A stretch of DNA of 64,000 nucleotides from Albidovulum sp. (GTDB lineage Bacteria > Pseudomonadota > Alphaproteobacteria > Rhodobacterales > Rhodobacteraceae), in contig JALSJQ010000009.1 of assembly GCA_026989275.1 (NCBI GenBank), forward strand, positions 124,001 to 188,000, in the 5' to 3' direction. Positions within the stretch are counted from its first letter, which is position 1. Every line of letters begins with the position of its first letter. Under the pieces are notes generated by a model, which worked only from the letters and a program-made list of their open reading frames with translations, made no database searches and was not told the DNA's origin. Shown here piece after piece: positions 9,046 through 18,196 of the stretch. Position numbers and translations under genes: made by a program.

Positions 9046-10020
9046 CTAGAACGCCCCTGAGAGAAGCACCGGCCAGTCGCCGGCCTCGATCCCGGCCACC
9101 TTCAGCCCCTTTTCGACGAGAAGGGCGACGAAGTGCAGGAAGAGGTAGAACAGCGAAAGGCGGAAGAAGCGCTTCTCGGCGGCATAACCGTCGGCCGCGG
9201 CCGCTTCCTCGCTCCGGCCCAGGAGTTTCCAGGCGCCGGACACGAACAGCGCGTCGAGCACCAGCGCCGTGGCCAGATAGACCGGCCCGCCGATAGAGGT
9301 GAAGGCCAGCGCCAGCGAAACCGGAACGAGCAGAAGCGTATAGGCGAAGATGTGGCGCCGCGTCGCCGGCCGGCCGTGGGTGACCGTCAGCATCGGCACG
9401 CCGGCACGGGAATAGTCGTCGTTCATGAAGAGCGAGAGCGCCCAGAAATGGGGCGGCGTCCACATGAAGATCAGGAGGAACATCAACACGCTCTCGACCG
9501 AGACCTGCCCGGTGGCGGCCGCCCAGCCGATCATCGGCGGCAGGGCGCCCGAAGCACCGCCGATGACGATGTTCTGCGGCGTCCAGCGCTTGAGCCATAT
9601 CGTGTAGATCACGACATAGAAGAAGATGGTGAAGGCCAGAAGCCCTGCTGCGAGATGATTCGCAGCCAGCGCCAGCATGCCGACCGAGATCAACGACAGG
9701 GCGACGCCCAGATCGCGCGCCGTCTCGGGGGCGATTCGCCCGGCGGGGACCGGCCGCCCGGCGGTGCGGCGCATGTGCCGGTCGATATCGGCATCCCACC
9801 ACATGTTGAGCGCCCCCGAGCCCCCGGCGCCAAGGGCGATGAACAGGATCGAGGCGAAGGCCAGCACCGGATCGACCGGACCCGGCGCGACGAGAAGCCC
9901 GACCGCCGCGGTGAAGACCACAAGCGACATCACCCGCGGCTTCAGGAGCGAGACATACTCGCCGAAATCCGCCTCGCTCTCGAACTGGTCGATGGTCTTG
10001 CCGTCCGTCATGCCGTTCAT
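9046..10020 (-). CDS. ctaB: protoheme IX farnesyltransferase (heme O synthase)
   Basis: 324 residues, polytopic. It attaches a farnesyl group to heme b to make heme O, the precursor of heme A. The prenyltransferase motif [20 protein letters not shown] contains the aspartate-rich site (N-x-x-x-D-x-x-x-D), and the second conserved loop is [15 protein letters not shown]. It starts [17 protein letters not shown] as family members do. It follows ctaC at a distance of 235 nt, where many non-Rhodobacterales genomes have ctaD. Confidence 0.96.
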   Translation of the reverse strand: MNGMTDGKTIDQFESEADFGEYVSLLKPRVMSLVVFTAAVGLLVAPGPVDPVLAFASILFIALGAGGSGALNMWWDADIDRHMRRTAGRPVPAGRIAPETARDLGVALSLISVGMLALAANHLAAGLLAFTIFFYVVIYTIWLKRWTPQNIVIGGASGALPPMIGWAAATGQVSVESVLMFLLIFMWTPPHFWALSLFMNDDYSRAGVPMLTVTHGRPATRRHIFAYTLLLVPVSLALAFTSIGGPVYLATALVLDALFVSGAWKLLGRSEEAAAADGYAAEKRFFRLSLFYLFLHFVALLVEKGLKVAGIEAGDWPVLLSGAF

Positions 10021-10213
10021 CCGTTACTCGGCACCGCTTCCCGGTGCCGGCTCGTGGCGCAGGATCGCGGAACCGTCGCCCGGACCGGCAGGAACCACGC
10101 CCCGCCTTTCGGCTTTCCGCCTTCGCGTCCCTTCCGCCCCTTGCGGTCAGGCACCGCCCGAGACGCGACGGGCGGGCCTCACCCCGAATCGCATCGCCGC
10201 AGGAGCGTGACGC

Positions 10214-10236
10214 CCCGGGTCGCCTCCCGACCCGGG
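10214..10236 (-). terminator. hairpin after ctaC
   Basis: Perfect 9-bp stem CCCGGGTCG / CGACCCGGG with a 5-nt loop, about 20 nt past the ctaC stop on the minus strand. There is no T-run after it, so it may be an attenuator or an mRNA 3'-end stabiliser that uncouples ctaC level from the assembly genes. A second small hairpin (GGCACCG / CGGTGCC) lies at about 10030-10048, just before ctaB. Confidence 0.4.
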
Positions 10237-10255
10237 ACATCTCCTTCCGCAGCCC

Positions 10256-11128
10256 CTATTCGGCCGAGGCGACCGCAACCTTGCGCGGCGCATTGCCGGC
10301 GGCGAACTCCTCCTTCGCCTGCTTCAGCCAGGCCTTGTAGGCTTCCTCGGACACGACCCGCACCTCGATCGGCATGTAGGCGTGATCCTTGCCGCACAGC
10401 TCGGAGCACTGGCCGAAATAGACGCCCTCCTTCTTCGGCGTGAACCACAGCTCGTTGAGCCGCCCCGGAATGGCGTCGAGCTTGAGACCGAAGGCCGGCA
10501 CCGCCCAGGAGTGGATCACGTCGGCACCCGCCGTCTGGAAGACCACCGTCTTGCCGACCGGCAGCACGACCGGGTTGTCGACGGCGAGGAGATACTTGTC
10601 GGGCGTGTAGCCGTAATCGGCCAGCTCGTCCTTGCCGAGAAGGAGCGAATCGAACTCGATCCCCTCGTCGGGATAGCTGTAGGTCCAGAACCACTGGTTG
10701 CCCGTGATCTTGATGTGCACGTCGCCCTCCGGCACGTCGAGCTCCTTGATCAGGATCGGCAGCGAGAAGGCGCCGATGAAGATGAGGATGACGATCGGCA
10801 CCACGGTCCAGGTGACCTCGATCACCGAATTGTGGGTGAAGCCGGCCGGCGCGGGATTGACGCTCCGCCGATAGCGAACGGCCACGATCACGAGCAGCGC
10901 AAGCACGAACAGCACGATGGCGGTGATGATGACGAGCACCATGCCATCGAGCCACTGGACATCCTCGGCGATCTCCGTCGCCGCAGGCTGGAAGCCGGTC
11001 CCCCAGGGCTTCGGCTCACCGACGATCGGCAGGGTCTCCTTCACCTGCTGCGCCATGGCGGCGCCTCCGGCGAGGATCGCGAGGCCGAGCCCGGCGACGA
11101 TCGAGAACAGTCTGTTCATCACGCGCAT
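10256..11128 (-). CDS. ctaC: cytochrome c oxidase subunit II
   Basis: 290 residues. A signal peptide (residues 4-27, ending GGAAMA-QQ) is followed by two membrane helices and a periplasmic cupredoxin domain. The CuA site is intact: HSW near residue 205 and GQCSELCGKDHAYMPI near 245-260. The docking motif around GNQWFWTYSYPD is present. It accepts electrons from cytochrome c. GGGAAGAAG lies at usual distance upstream of ATG 11128; ATG 11119 is an alternative. It is first in the cta operon and divergent from tldD. Confidence 0.97.
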   Translation of the reverse strand: MRVMNRLFSIVAGLGLAILAGGAAMAQQVKETLPIVGEPKPWGTGFQPAATEIAEDVQWLDGMVLVIITAIVLFVLALLVIVAVRYRRSVNPAPAGFTHNSVIEVTWTVVPIVILIFIGAFSLPILIKELDVPEGDVHIKITGNQWFWTYSYPDEGIEFDSLLLGKDELADYGYTPDKYLLAVDNPVVLPVGKTVVFQTAGADVIHSWAVPAFGLKLDAIPGRLNELWFTPKKEGVYFGQCSELCGKDHAYMPIEVRVVSEEAYKAWLKQAKEEFAAGNAPRKVAVASAE

Positions 11129-11213
11129 TGTCTTCTTCCCGTTCCTTGCGGCGCTTCGGCTCGCCGTCCGGGGTCGGAATCCGTCCCGGCAGTCGGCCCG
11201 CGCCTGCCCTCCA

Positions 11214-11241
11214 TTGTGTCCGGGTCAGGAAAAACCATATT
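11214..11241 (+). promoter_or_regulatory. candidate sigma70 promoter for tldD
   Basis: TTGTGT and CATATT separated by 16 nt, in the only A+T-rich patch of the 270-nt ctaC/tldD divergent interval. The ctaC promoter must lie in the same interval on the other strand (a TATGGT on the minus strand is a possible -10), but its -35 is not clear. Assigned by pattern only. Confidence 0.3.
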
Positions 11242-11398
11242 GTCGGACAGGAAACAAGAACCGTTATGCCGCAGCCGGGCGATTCTTTCGCCCCGCGGTC
11301 GATGCGGGCCGGAGACGAGCGCCGGCAGGCAAGGAGCACAGCGATGCCGGAAAGGGCCCTTCCGTTCCAGCCCGCGGTGCCCGAGGAGGGATTCGCAC

Positions 11399-12874
11399 AT
11401 GTCGTTCACAGCTTCCACCACCCCCGGGCAGACCGCGCCCGATCCGCGTCTTCGCAAGCGCGCATCGCGGCCGGCGCTTCTCGAACGGCTCGACGAGCAC
11501 CGCGCCCTCGCCATCCTGCGCGAGGCGGTGGCCGGGGCGGATGACGGCGAACTCTTCCTCGAACGGCGACAGGACGAGAGCCTCGTCTTCGAGAACGGGC
11601 GGCTCAAATCCTCGAGCTTCGATGCGACCGAGGGCTTCGGCCTTCGCGCCGTCGCCGGCGAGGTGACGGGCTACGCCCATGCCGGCGAGATCTCGGAAAG
11701 GGCGCTGAGGCGGGCGGCCGAAACGGCGCGTCTCGCGGCCCGGACGGGCGGCGGCAGGGCCGCCCCGCCTCCCCCTTCCACCAACCATGCCCTCTACGCA
11801 CCGGAGGATCCGCTGCACGGCACGCGGCTCGAAGAGCGCATCGCCCTTCTCGGCGAGATCGATGCCCGGGCCCGCGCGCGCGATCCGAAGGTGGTGCAGG
11901 TGACGGTCTCGCTCTCGGCCTCGCTGCAGGAAATCGCGATCCTCAGGCCCGAGGGCGAACGGATCGGCGACATCCGCCCGCTCTGCCGGCTCAACGTCTC
12001 GGTGATCGTCGAAAGGGGCGGGCGGCGCGAGAGCGGCACCGCCGGCATGGGCGGCCGCTACCCGCTTGCGCGGCTGACGGCCCCCGAGAACTGGCGGAAG
12101 CTGGTCGATGAAGCGATTCGCGTCGCCAATGTCAATCTCGAGGCGGTCCCGGCCCCGGCCGGGGAAATGCCGGTGGTGCTCGGCCCGGGCTGGCCGGGGA
12201 TCCTCCTGCACGAGGCGATCGGCCACGGGCTCGAGGGCGACTTCAACCGCAAGGGCACCTCGGCCTTCGCCGGGCTGATGGGCGAACGCATCGCCGCGCC
12301 GGGCGTGACGGTGGTCGATGACGGCACCGTCCCCGAGGCCCGCGGCTCGATCAACATCGACGACGAAGGCACGCCCGCCACGCGCACGGTGCTCATCGAG
12401 GACGGCATCCTCACCGGCTACATGCAGGACCGCCAGAACGCCCGGCTGATGGGCATGGCCCCCACGGGCAACGGCCGCCGCCAGAGCCATGCCCACCCCC
12501 CGATGCCGCGGATGACCAACACGATGATGCTCGCGGGCGACGCCCGCCCCGAGGATCTCGTCGCCTCGCTCGGGGACGGCATATGGGCCGTCGGCTTCGG
12601 CGGCGGGCAGGTGGACATCACATCGGGCAAGTTCGTCTTCTCCTGCACCGAGGCCTACAGGGTCGAGAAGGGGCGGATCGTCGCTCCACTCAAGGGGGCG
12701 ACGCTGATCGGCGACGGGCCGAGCGTGCTCAGGGGCGTGCGCGGCATCGGCAACGACACCGCGCTCGACCCGGGGCTCGGCACCTGCGGCAAGGCCGGCC
12801 AATGGGTGCCCGTGGGCGTCGGCCAGCCCTCGCTCCTCGTCGAGGGGCTGACCGTCGGCGGCAGCCGGAGCTGA
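11399..12874 (+). CDS. tldD: metalloprotease TldD
   Basis: 491 residues. The zinc site HEAIGH begins at residue 271 and is followed by GLEGD, as in TldD. Other family segments are GFGLRAVAGEVTGYAHA near the N-terminus, VVDDGTVPEARGSINIDDEGTPA after the zinc site, and FGGGQVDITSGKFVFSCTEAYRVEKG near the C-terminus. TldD works with TldE/PmbA in peptide trimming, for example microcin maturation and turnover of unfolded peptides; no tldE gene is in this window. ATG 11399 is preceded by GAGGAGGG at ideal spacing. The frame is open far upstream, but that part is antisense to ctaC. Confidence 0.95.
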   Translation: MSFTASTTPGQTAPDPRLRKRASRPALLERLDEHRALAILREAVAGADDGELFLERRQDESLVFENGRLKSSSFDATEGFGLRAVAGEVTGYAHAGEISERALRRAAETARLAARTGGGRAAPPPPSTNHALYAPEDPLHGTRLEERIALLGEIDARARARDPKVVQVTVSLSASLQEIAILRPEGERIGDIRPLCRLNVSVIVERGGRRESGTAGMGGRYPLARLTAPENWRKLVDEAIRVANVNLEAVPAPAGEMPVVLGPGWPGILLHEAIGHGLEGDFNRKGTSAFAGLMGERIAAPGVTVVDDGTVPEARGSINIDDEGTPATRTVLIEDGILTGYMQDRQNARLMGMAPTGNGRRQSHAHPPMPRMTNTMMLAGDARPEDLVASLGDGIWAVGFGGGQVDITSGKFVFSCTEAYRVEKGRIVAPLKGATLIGDGPSVLRGVRGIGNDTALDPGLGTCGKAGQWVPVGVGQPSLLVEGLTVGGSRS

Positions 12875-12885
12875 GCCTCTGGCAG

Positions 12886-12912
12886 CGGCTCCCTGCCCGG
12901 CCGCCGGAGCCG
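12886..12912 (+). terminator. weak hairpin after tldD
   Basis: Seven-bp stem CGGCTCC / GGAGCCG with a 13-nt loop, 12 nt past the tldD stop. No T-run follows; it abuts the candidate topA promoter. A weak call. Confidence 0.3.
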
Positions 12913-12915
12913 GGG

Positions 12916-12945
12916 TTGACATCGGTTGCGGGGGCGCCACATCTT
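12916..12945 (+). promoter_or_regulatory. candidate sigma70 promoter for topA
   Basis: A consensus -35 TTGACA followed after 18 nt by CATCTT as a poor -10. The start codon of topA is 118 nt further on. The -35 match is exact; the -10 is weak. Confidence 0.4.
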
Positions 12946-13063
12946 GCGCGGCCATGAGGCAGGCCCTCCCCAGCGCGGCGTCTGAAGCCGCATCGCGGGA
13001 AAGAGACGCGCCAGGCCGTTGATTTCAGGGCCACCTCACATCTGCCGGAACCCAGGAGCCACC

Positions 13064-15676
13064 ATGCCCGTCGTCGTTGTCGAATCTCCCGCCAAGGCCA
13101 GGACCATCAACAGGTATCTCGGGGACGACTACAAGGTTCTGGCATCCTACGGGCATGTGCGCGACCTGCCGCCGAAGGACGGATCGGTCGATCCCGAGCA
13201 CGATTTCGCGATGAAGTGGGAGCTCACCCCGGGTGCCCAGAAACATGTGCGCGAGATCGCAGAGGCGCTCAGGAACGACGACACGCTGATCCTCGCCACC
13301 GACCCCGACCGCGAGGGCGAGGCCATCAGCTGGCATCTCAAGGAGACGCTGCGCAAGCGCCGGGCGATCCGCAAGGGGACCGAGGTGCGGCGTGTGGTGT
13401 TCAACGCCATTACCAGAGCCGCCGTCACCGAGGCGATGAAGGCGCCGCGGCAGATCGATGCCGCCCTCGTCGAGGCCTATCTGGCGCGCCGCGCCCTCGA
13501 CTATCTCGTCGGCTTCACCCTCTCGCCGATCCTCTGGCGCAAGCTGCCGGGCGCGAAGTCGGCCGGCCGGGTGCAGTCGGTGGCGCTGCGGCTCATCGTC
13601 GAGCGCGAGCGCGAGATCGAGAGCTTCACCCCGCGCGAATACTGGACGGTCTCGGCCGATCTCCTCACCGAGCGCGGCGAACCCTTCCGCGCCCGGCTCC
13701 ACGCTCTCGGCGGCAGACGGCTCGGCAAGTTCGACCTCGCGAACGAGGAAGCGGCGCGGCTCGCCGCAAGCTCGGTCGAGAGCCGCGAGCTGTTCGTCAG
13801 GACAGTCGAATCGAAGCCGCTCGCCCGCAACCCGGCCCCGCCCTTCATGACCTCGACCCTCCAGCAGGAGGCGGCGCGCAAGCTCGGATTCGGCGCCCGG
13901 CAGACCATGTCGGCCGCCCAGCGGCTCTACGAGGCCGGCTACATCACCTACATGCGGACCGACGGCATCGACATGGCTCCCGAAGCGATCCGCGCCGCCC
14001 GGGCCGAGATCGGCCGCCGCTTCGGCGAGGCCTACGTTCCGAAGAGCCCGCGCATCTACAAGAACAAGGCGAAGAACGCCCAGGAAGCGCATGAGGCGAT
14101 CCGCCCCACCGACATGAGCCTCGAGCCGGCCCGCCTGCCGGTCTCCGACACCGACCAGAAACGGCTTTACGAACTGATCTGGAAACGCACCCTCGCCTCG
14201 CAGATGGCGGCGGCGCGGCTCGAGCGCACCACCGTCACCATCGCCTCGCCCGACGACGAGGTGGCGCTTCGGGCCACGGGGCAGGTGGTGCGCTTCGACG
14301 GTTTCATGAAGGTTTATGAAGAAGGCCGCGACGAGCCGGGCGAGAGCGACGAGAACCGCCGCCTGCCGGTCATGGCCGAGGGTGAGAAGGTCGGCAAGAA
14401 GGCCGTCATCCCCGAGCAGCACTTCACCCAGCCGCCACCGCGTTATTCGGAGGCCACCCTCGTCAAGCGGCTGGAGGAACTCGGCATCGGCCGGCCCTCG
14501 ACCTACGCCTCCATCGTCTCGACCATCCAGGAACGCGGCTATGTGCGCAAGGAGAAGGGCCGTTTCGTGCCCGAGGACAAGGGCCGGCTCGTCACCGCCT
14601 TCCTCGAGAACTTCTTCCGCCGCTATGTCGAATACGACTTCACCGCCGCCCTCGAGAACGACCTCGACGAGATCTCGGCCGGCAGGAAGAACTGGCGCGA
14701 GGTGCTGCGGCGCTTCTGGCGCGATTTCATCGCCGCCGTCGAGGCGACGCAGGGGCTGACCATCACCGAGGTGCTCGAGAAGCTCGAGGACTACCTCGCG
14801 CCGACGCTCTTTCCTCCGCGCGAAGACGGCACCGACCCGCGCTCCTGCCCGGTCTGCGGGACGGGGCGGCTCTCGCTCAGGCTCTCGAAGGGAGGGGGCG
14901 CCTTCATCGGCTGTTCGAACTATCCCGAATGCCGCTACACCCGCCCGATCGGGGGCGAGATCGCCGAGGGCGACATGGCCGCCCCCGAAGGCAGGCTTCT
15001 CGGCATCACCGAAGAGGGCATTCCGGTCACCCTGCGCACCGGCCGCTTCGGCCCTTACGTGCAGCTGGGCGACGAGGGCCCCGACGGCGAGAAGCCCCGG
15101 CGGGCCTCGGTGCCCCGGGGGATCGACCCCGAGGATGTCGATTTCGCGCTGGCGATGCAGCTTCTCTCGCTGCCGCGGCTGATCGGCAACCATCCCGAGG
15201 GCGGCGTGGTCGAGGCGGCGATCGGCCGTTACGGCCCCTATGTGGTGCACGTCACCGCGGACGATGACGGCAAGGAAAGGAAGGTCTATGCCAATCTCAA
15301 GGATCCGCGCGAGGTGTTCGAGATCGGCATGAACCGGGCGGTGGAGCTGCTGGCGGCGAAGAAGAGCCGCGGCCGCAAGGCGCCGGAGCCGCTCAAGGTG
15401 CTGGGCGAGCATCCCGAGGGCGGCGAGATCGCGCTGATGGACGGGCGCTACGGCCCCTATGTCAAATGGGGCCGGATCAACGCCACCCTGCCGAAGGGCC
15501 GCACCCCGCAGGAGGTGACGCTGGAAGAGGCGCTGGCCCTGATCTCGGAGAAGGCGGCCAGGGGCGGCAAGCGCAAGCCCGCCACGCGGAAGAAGGCCAC
15601 GACGACGAAGAAGAAGGCCACGGGCCGGAAGACGACGAAGAAGAAGGCCGCCGAGAAGACACCGGCGAAGGGCTGA
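13064..15676 (+). CDS. topA: DNA topoisomerase I (type IA)
   Basis: 870 residues. It relaxes negative supercoils. The Toprim start MPVVVVESPAKARTI, the acidic TDPDREGEAI and the catalytic tyrosine Y296 in GYITYMRTDG are all present. A C-terminal zinc finger (CPVCGTG...GCSNYPECRYTRPI) is followed by repeated RFGPYVQLG / RYGPYV topoisomerase C-repeats. The last 45 residues are a lysine-rich tail (repeats of the KKKAT/TKKK type), as in many alphaproteobacterial TopA proteins. CAGGAG precedes ATG 13064. dprA and rnr, common neighbours elsewhere, are not here. Confidence 0.97.
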   Translation: MPVVVVESPAKARTINRYLGDDYKVLASYGHVRDLPPKDGSVDPEHDFAMKWELTPGAQKHVREIAEALRNDDTLILATDPDREGEAISWHLKETLRKRRAIRKGTEVRRVVFNAITRAAVTEAMKAPRQIDAALVEAYLARRALDYLVGFTLSPILWRKLPGAKSAGRVQSVALRLIVEREREIESFTPREYWTVSADLLTERGEPFRARLHALGGRRLGKFDLANEEAARLAASSVESRELFVRTVESKPLARNPAPPFMTSTLQQEAARKLGFGARQTMSAAQRLYEAGYITYMRTDGIDMAPEAIRAARAEIGRRFGEAYVPKSPRIYKNKAKNAQEAHEAIRPTDMSLEPARLPVSDTDQKRLYELIWKRTLASQMAAARLERTTVTIASPDDEVALRATGQVVRFDGFMKVYEEGRDEPGESDENRRLPVMAEGEKVGKKAVIPEQHFTQPPPRYSEATLVKRLEELGIGRPSTYASIVSTIQERGYVRKEKGRFVPEDKGRLVTAFLENFFRRYVEYDFTAALENDLDEISAGRKNWREVLRRFWRDFIAAVEATQGLTITEVLEKLEDYLAPTLFPPREDGTDPRSCPVCGTGRLSLRLSKGGGAFIGCSNYPECRYTRPIGGEIAEGDMAAPEGRLLGITEEGIPVTLRTGRFGPYVQLGDEGPDGEKPRRASVPRGIDPEDVDFALAMQLLSLPRLIGNHPEGGVVEAAIGRYGPYVVHVTADDDGKERKVYANLKDPREVFEIGMNRAVELLAAKKSRGRKAPEPLKVLGEHPEGGEIALMDGRYGPYVKWGRINATLPKGRTPQEVTLEEALALISEKAARGGKRKPATRKKATTTKKKATGRKTTKKKAAEKTPAKG

Positions 15677-16263
15677 GCCCGCCAGCGGCAGAAGGCCCCG
15701 GCCGGGGGAAACGCGACGCGCGCCACGGCCATGTCGCATCCCTTCCCCGCACGCCCCGACGAAGGGGGTGGATCATGGGGGCGGCGGAAAAGCGGGGCAG
15801 ACCGCGCCCGATCGCGGCAAGGGCAAGGCGCAACCGGTGATGACGGTCCGGGCCCGGAGCAGGCGCTCCGGCCGGGGAAGCCGCGGCGGGGCGAAGCATC
15901 TCGCGCCCGTCCCCCGCAGGGTCGTCCCCTGCCCCCGGTCCTGCCGGCAGCCCTGGGTTCCGCGAGCCGCTTCCCGCACCGCCGGACCGGCCACGCCCAC
16001 GCTCTCCCGACCGCCCCCGCAGGGGCACGCGAGAAAGGGCGCCCCGGCTCCGGCTTCGGCACCGGTCGGCCCGGAGCCGCCCCCCAGGCATCACCGCCCC
16101 GTCACCTTGTCATTCTCGCCCAAGCATCACCGCCCCCGCAGCGCCGACCGGACGCCGGCAGATCCGCAGAGCCACACCCCGTGCGCCGCCCGCCGGAAGT
16201 TCCCGCCGTTCGACCAGGGAAGGGAAGTGTGGACGGTGGTGCATGTGCCCGCCGCCAGCCCCT
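15677..16263. other. intergenic region without supported gene (587 nt)
   Basis: Between topA and the stop of the convergent DUF6476-like gene. Several frames are open because of the base composition, but none has a convincing start site or family resemblance. A 13-bp direct repeat GCATCACCGCCCC occurs at 16088-16100 and 16124-16136. No clear terminator or RNA gene was seen. Confidence 0.5.
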
Positions 16264-16629
16264 TCAGTCCTGCGCCGGGGCGCGGGTGATGGCGATGCGA
16301 CGCTCGAGCCGGCCGCTTTCGCGGTCGAAGATCAGGATCGCCTCGCCGGCCTCGTCCCGCACCACGACGGCGAACCAGCCTGCCGTCGCCACGAACGCCT
16401 CCGGGTCGGCTCCCGCCGGCAGGCGGATCGTCTCGGGCAGCGGCGGCACCTGGAACCCCTCGATCACGCTCGGCACCCTCAGGGCGATGATGGTGAGGAT
16501 GGCGCCGATGCCGAGGATCATCGTGCCGGTGAGGATGATCGTCAGCCACTTGAGGAAGCGCAGCGTGCCGTCATTCACCGCCGCAGCACCCGGAGCGCCG
16601 CCTCCTTCCGCACCGTTCCCTTCCGTCAT
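16264..16629 (-). CDS. small membrane protein, DUF6476-like
   Basis: 121 residues. A polar N-terminus rich in Gly and Ala is followed by one membrane helix (LTIILTGTMILGIGAILTIIAL, about residues 27-50), then a periplasmic domain with PPLPETIRLPAGADPEAFVATAGWFAVVVRD and a final ERRIAIT. The composition and the place, divergent from rluD and next to rpoH, match the alphaproteobacterial DUF6476 family. The function is unknown. ATG 16629 was chosen as the first start giving only the conserved part; the frame is open further upstream but antisense to rluD. Confidence 0.7.
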   Translation of the reverse strand: MTEGNGAEGGGAPGAAAVNDGTLRFLKWLTIILTGTMILGIGAILTIIALRVPSVIEGFQVPPLPETIRLPAGADPEAFVATAGWFAVVVRDEAGEAILIFDRESGRLERRIAITRAPAQD

Positions 16630-16660
16630 CGCCCTTCTCCATCCTCGGCGGCCCCTGCCG

Positions 16661-16689
16661 TTTCCGGCCTCCTCCTCATCCGTTATAGA
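16661..16689 (+). promoter_or_regulatory. candidate promoter for rluD
   Basis: TTTCCG and TATAGA separated by 17 nt, ending 28 nt before the rluD start codon, in the short interval shared with the divergent DUF6476-like gene. Confidence 0.35.
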
Positions 16690-16717
16690 GAGCGGGCCGA
16701 TGCAGGATGGATGAAGA

Positions 16718-17848
16718 ATGCGCGAGAGATCTGCAAGCCCGAAGGAGGCGTCGCCCCCCGAAACGCCGGAAGCGGCGAGCGCGTCACCCGCCACCGCGCC
16801 AGAGGGCGGAACGCATGAGGTCACCCTGCCCGAGGGGCCGGCCATGCGACTCGACAAGGCCCTTGCCCGCGCACTTGGCCCGGCACTCTCGCGCTCGCGG
16901 TTGCGCGGCCTGATCGAGGCGGGGCAGGTCCGGCCGTTGACGCAGGAGGGCGCGGCCCCCGTCACCGATCCGGCCTTCAGGGCCGGGGGCGGCACGCGCT
17001 GGCGCATCACCGTGCCGCCGGTCCGCGAGAGCGTCCTCGTCCCCGAGGACATCCCCCTCGAGATCGTGCACGAGGACGACGCCCTCATCGTCATCGACAA
17101 GCCGGCCGGCATGGTCGTCCACCCCGCCCCCGGCGCCGCGACGGGCACGCTGGTGCATGCCCTTCTGCACCATTGCGGCGACAGCCTTTCGGGGGTGGGG
17201 GGCGTGGCCCGGCCCGGCATCGTCCACCGGCTCGACAAGGACACGTCGGGGCTGATCGTCGTCGCCAAGACCGACGCGGCCCACCGGGCACTGGCCGCGC
17301 AGTTCGCCGACCGCACCGCCGGGCGGCGCTATCTCGCCCTCCTCCACGGCGTGCCCGAACGGGGCGACCCCCGCCTGGCCGGTCTGCCGGGCGTGGCGTT
17401 CGAGCCCGGCGGCGTCATCCGTATCGCCGCCGATATCGGCCGCCACCCGAAGGACCGGCAGCGCATGGCGGTGCTGCGAGGCGGCGGCCGCCCCGCCGTC
17501 ACCCGCATGAAGGTGGAAGAACGTTTCGGCGCGGCGGCCGCCCTCGTGCGCTGCAAGCTCGACACCGGCCGCACCCACCAGATCCGGGTCCATGCCGCCC
17601 ATGTCGGCCATCCGGTGATCGGCGATCCGGTCTATGGCCGCAGACGCTTCCCCGGCACGCTCGGCGATGCGGCCCGAACGGCCGCCGAAACCTTCCCGCG
17701 TCAGGCGCTCCATGCCGCCGAGCTTGCCTTCCGCCACCCTGCGAGCGGCGCGATGATGACCTTTCACGCTCCGCTGCCGGCCGACATGGCCCGGCTTCTC
17801 GCCGTCCTGCGCGCCGGCAGGGACGCCACATCCCCCAATGAGGGATGA
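16718..17848 (+). CDS. rluD: RluA/RluD family 23S rRNA pseudouridine synthase
   Basis: 376 residues. An N-terminal S4 RNA-binding domain (about residues 40-100, MRLDKALARALGPALSRSRLRGLIEAGQV) precedes the synthase domain. The catalytic aspartate D173 lies in GIVHRLDKDTSGLIVVAK, and the RTHQIRVHAAHVGHPVIGDPVYG segment closes the active site. It makes pseudouridine in rRNA, probably the helix 69 sites of 23S rRNA. About 30 polar residues precede the S4 domain. Its place directly upstream of rpoH is usual in alphaproteobacteria. Confidence 0.93.
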   Translation: MRERSASPKEASPPETPEAASASPATAPEGGTHEVTLPEGPAMRLDKALARALGPALSRSRLRGLIEAGQVRPLTQEGAAPVTDPAFRAGGGTRWRITVPPVRESVLVPEDIPLEIVHEDDALIVIDKPAGMVVHPAPGAATGTLVHALLHHCGDSLSGVGGVARPGIVHRLDKDTSGLIVVAKTDAAHRALAAQFADRTAGRRYLALLHGVPERGDPRLAGLPGVAFEPGGVIRIAADIGRHPKDRQRMAVLRGGGRPAVTRMKVEERFGAAAALVRCKLDTGRTHQIRVHAAHVGHPVIGDPVYGRRRFPGTLGDAARTAAETFPRQALHAAELAFRHPASGAMMTFHAPLPADMARLLAVLRAGRDATSPNEG

Positions 17849-18196
17849 CGGGGAGATATCTCCCGTTCTTCAGAAGCTTGCCTGTTTCTCACCGCCCCGA
17901 CATTGCCGCCGCCGCTTCCTTCCGATAGGGTGAGGAGGAGGGGCGGTTGCATGGAGGACCGCCGCTCAACCGGGAGACCGCAACCGGCCCGATGTCCGGG
18001 GATGCCCCGCCCCGCATGCCGGCTCGGTTCATGACCCGGTTCATGGTTGACGGACGGCGCAAGATCCCCATCTTCGGCCCGTTCCCTGCGCTTCCGGGAG
18101 CCTGTGCGGCCGATATCGAGAGGGCCCTTCGGGGCCAGCACGAAAGAGGATGCCGGTACCGGCACGAATCACCCCATCGCGAGGAACAGCGCTTCG
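17849..18196. other. rluD-rpoH intergenic region (348 nt)
   Basis: Holds the rluD hairpin and the upstream region of rpoH. A possible heat-shock-type promoter, CTTGCC-N13-CCCGACAT, lies at 17877-17903, and GATAGGGT at 17924-17931 resembles the -10 elements seen before parE and tupB. A near-repeat of GGTTCATG occurs at about 18025-18045. No gene is supported here. Confidence 0.4.
17851..17864 (+). terminator. hairpin after rluD
   Basis: The perfect palindrome GGGAGATATCTCCC starts 2 nt after the rluD stop and is followed by GTTCTT. It can form a 5-bp stem with a 4-nt loop, which is short, so terminator function is uncertain. Confidence 0.35.

Noticed and set aside
10021-10255. Recent deletion of ctaD
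   Set aside because: The same order without ctaD is known from Rhodobacter and Paracoccus, and no remnant is present, so lineage architecture is the simpler explanation.
10382-11398. Upstream extension of the tldD frame
   Set aside because: This part is antisense to ctaC; a strong ribosome-binding site at 11383-11389 fixes the tldD start at 11399.
13025-15739. 904-codon open frame on the minus strand opposite topA
   Set aside because: Mirror of the topA codon pattern; His/Arg/Leu-rich translation without motifs.
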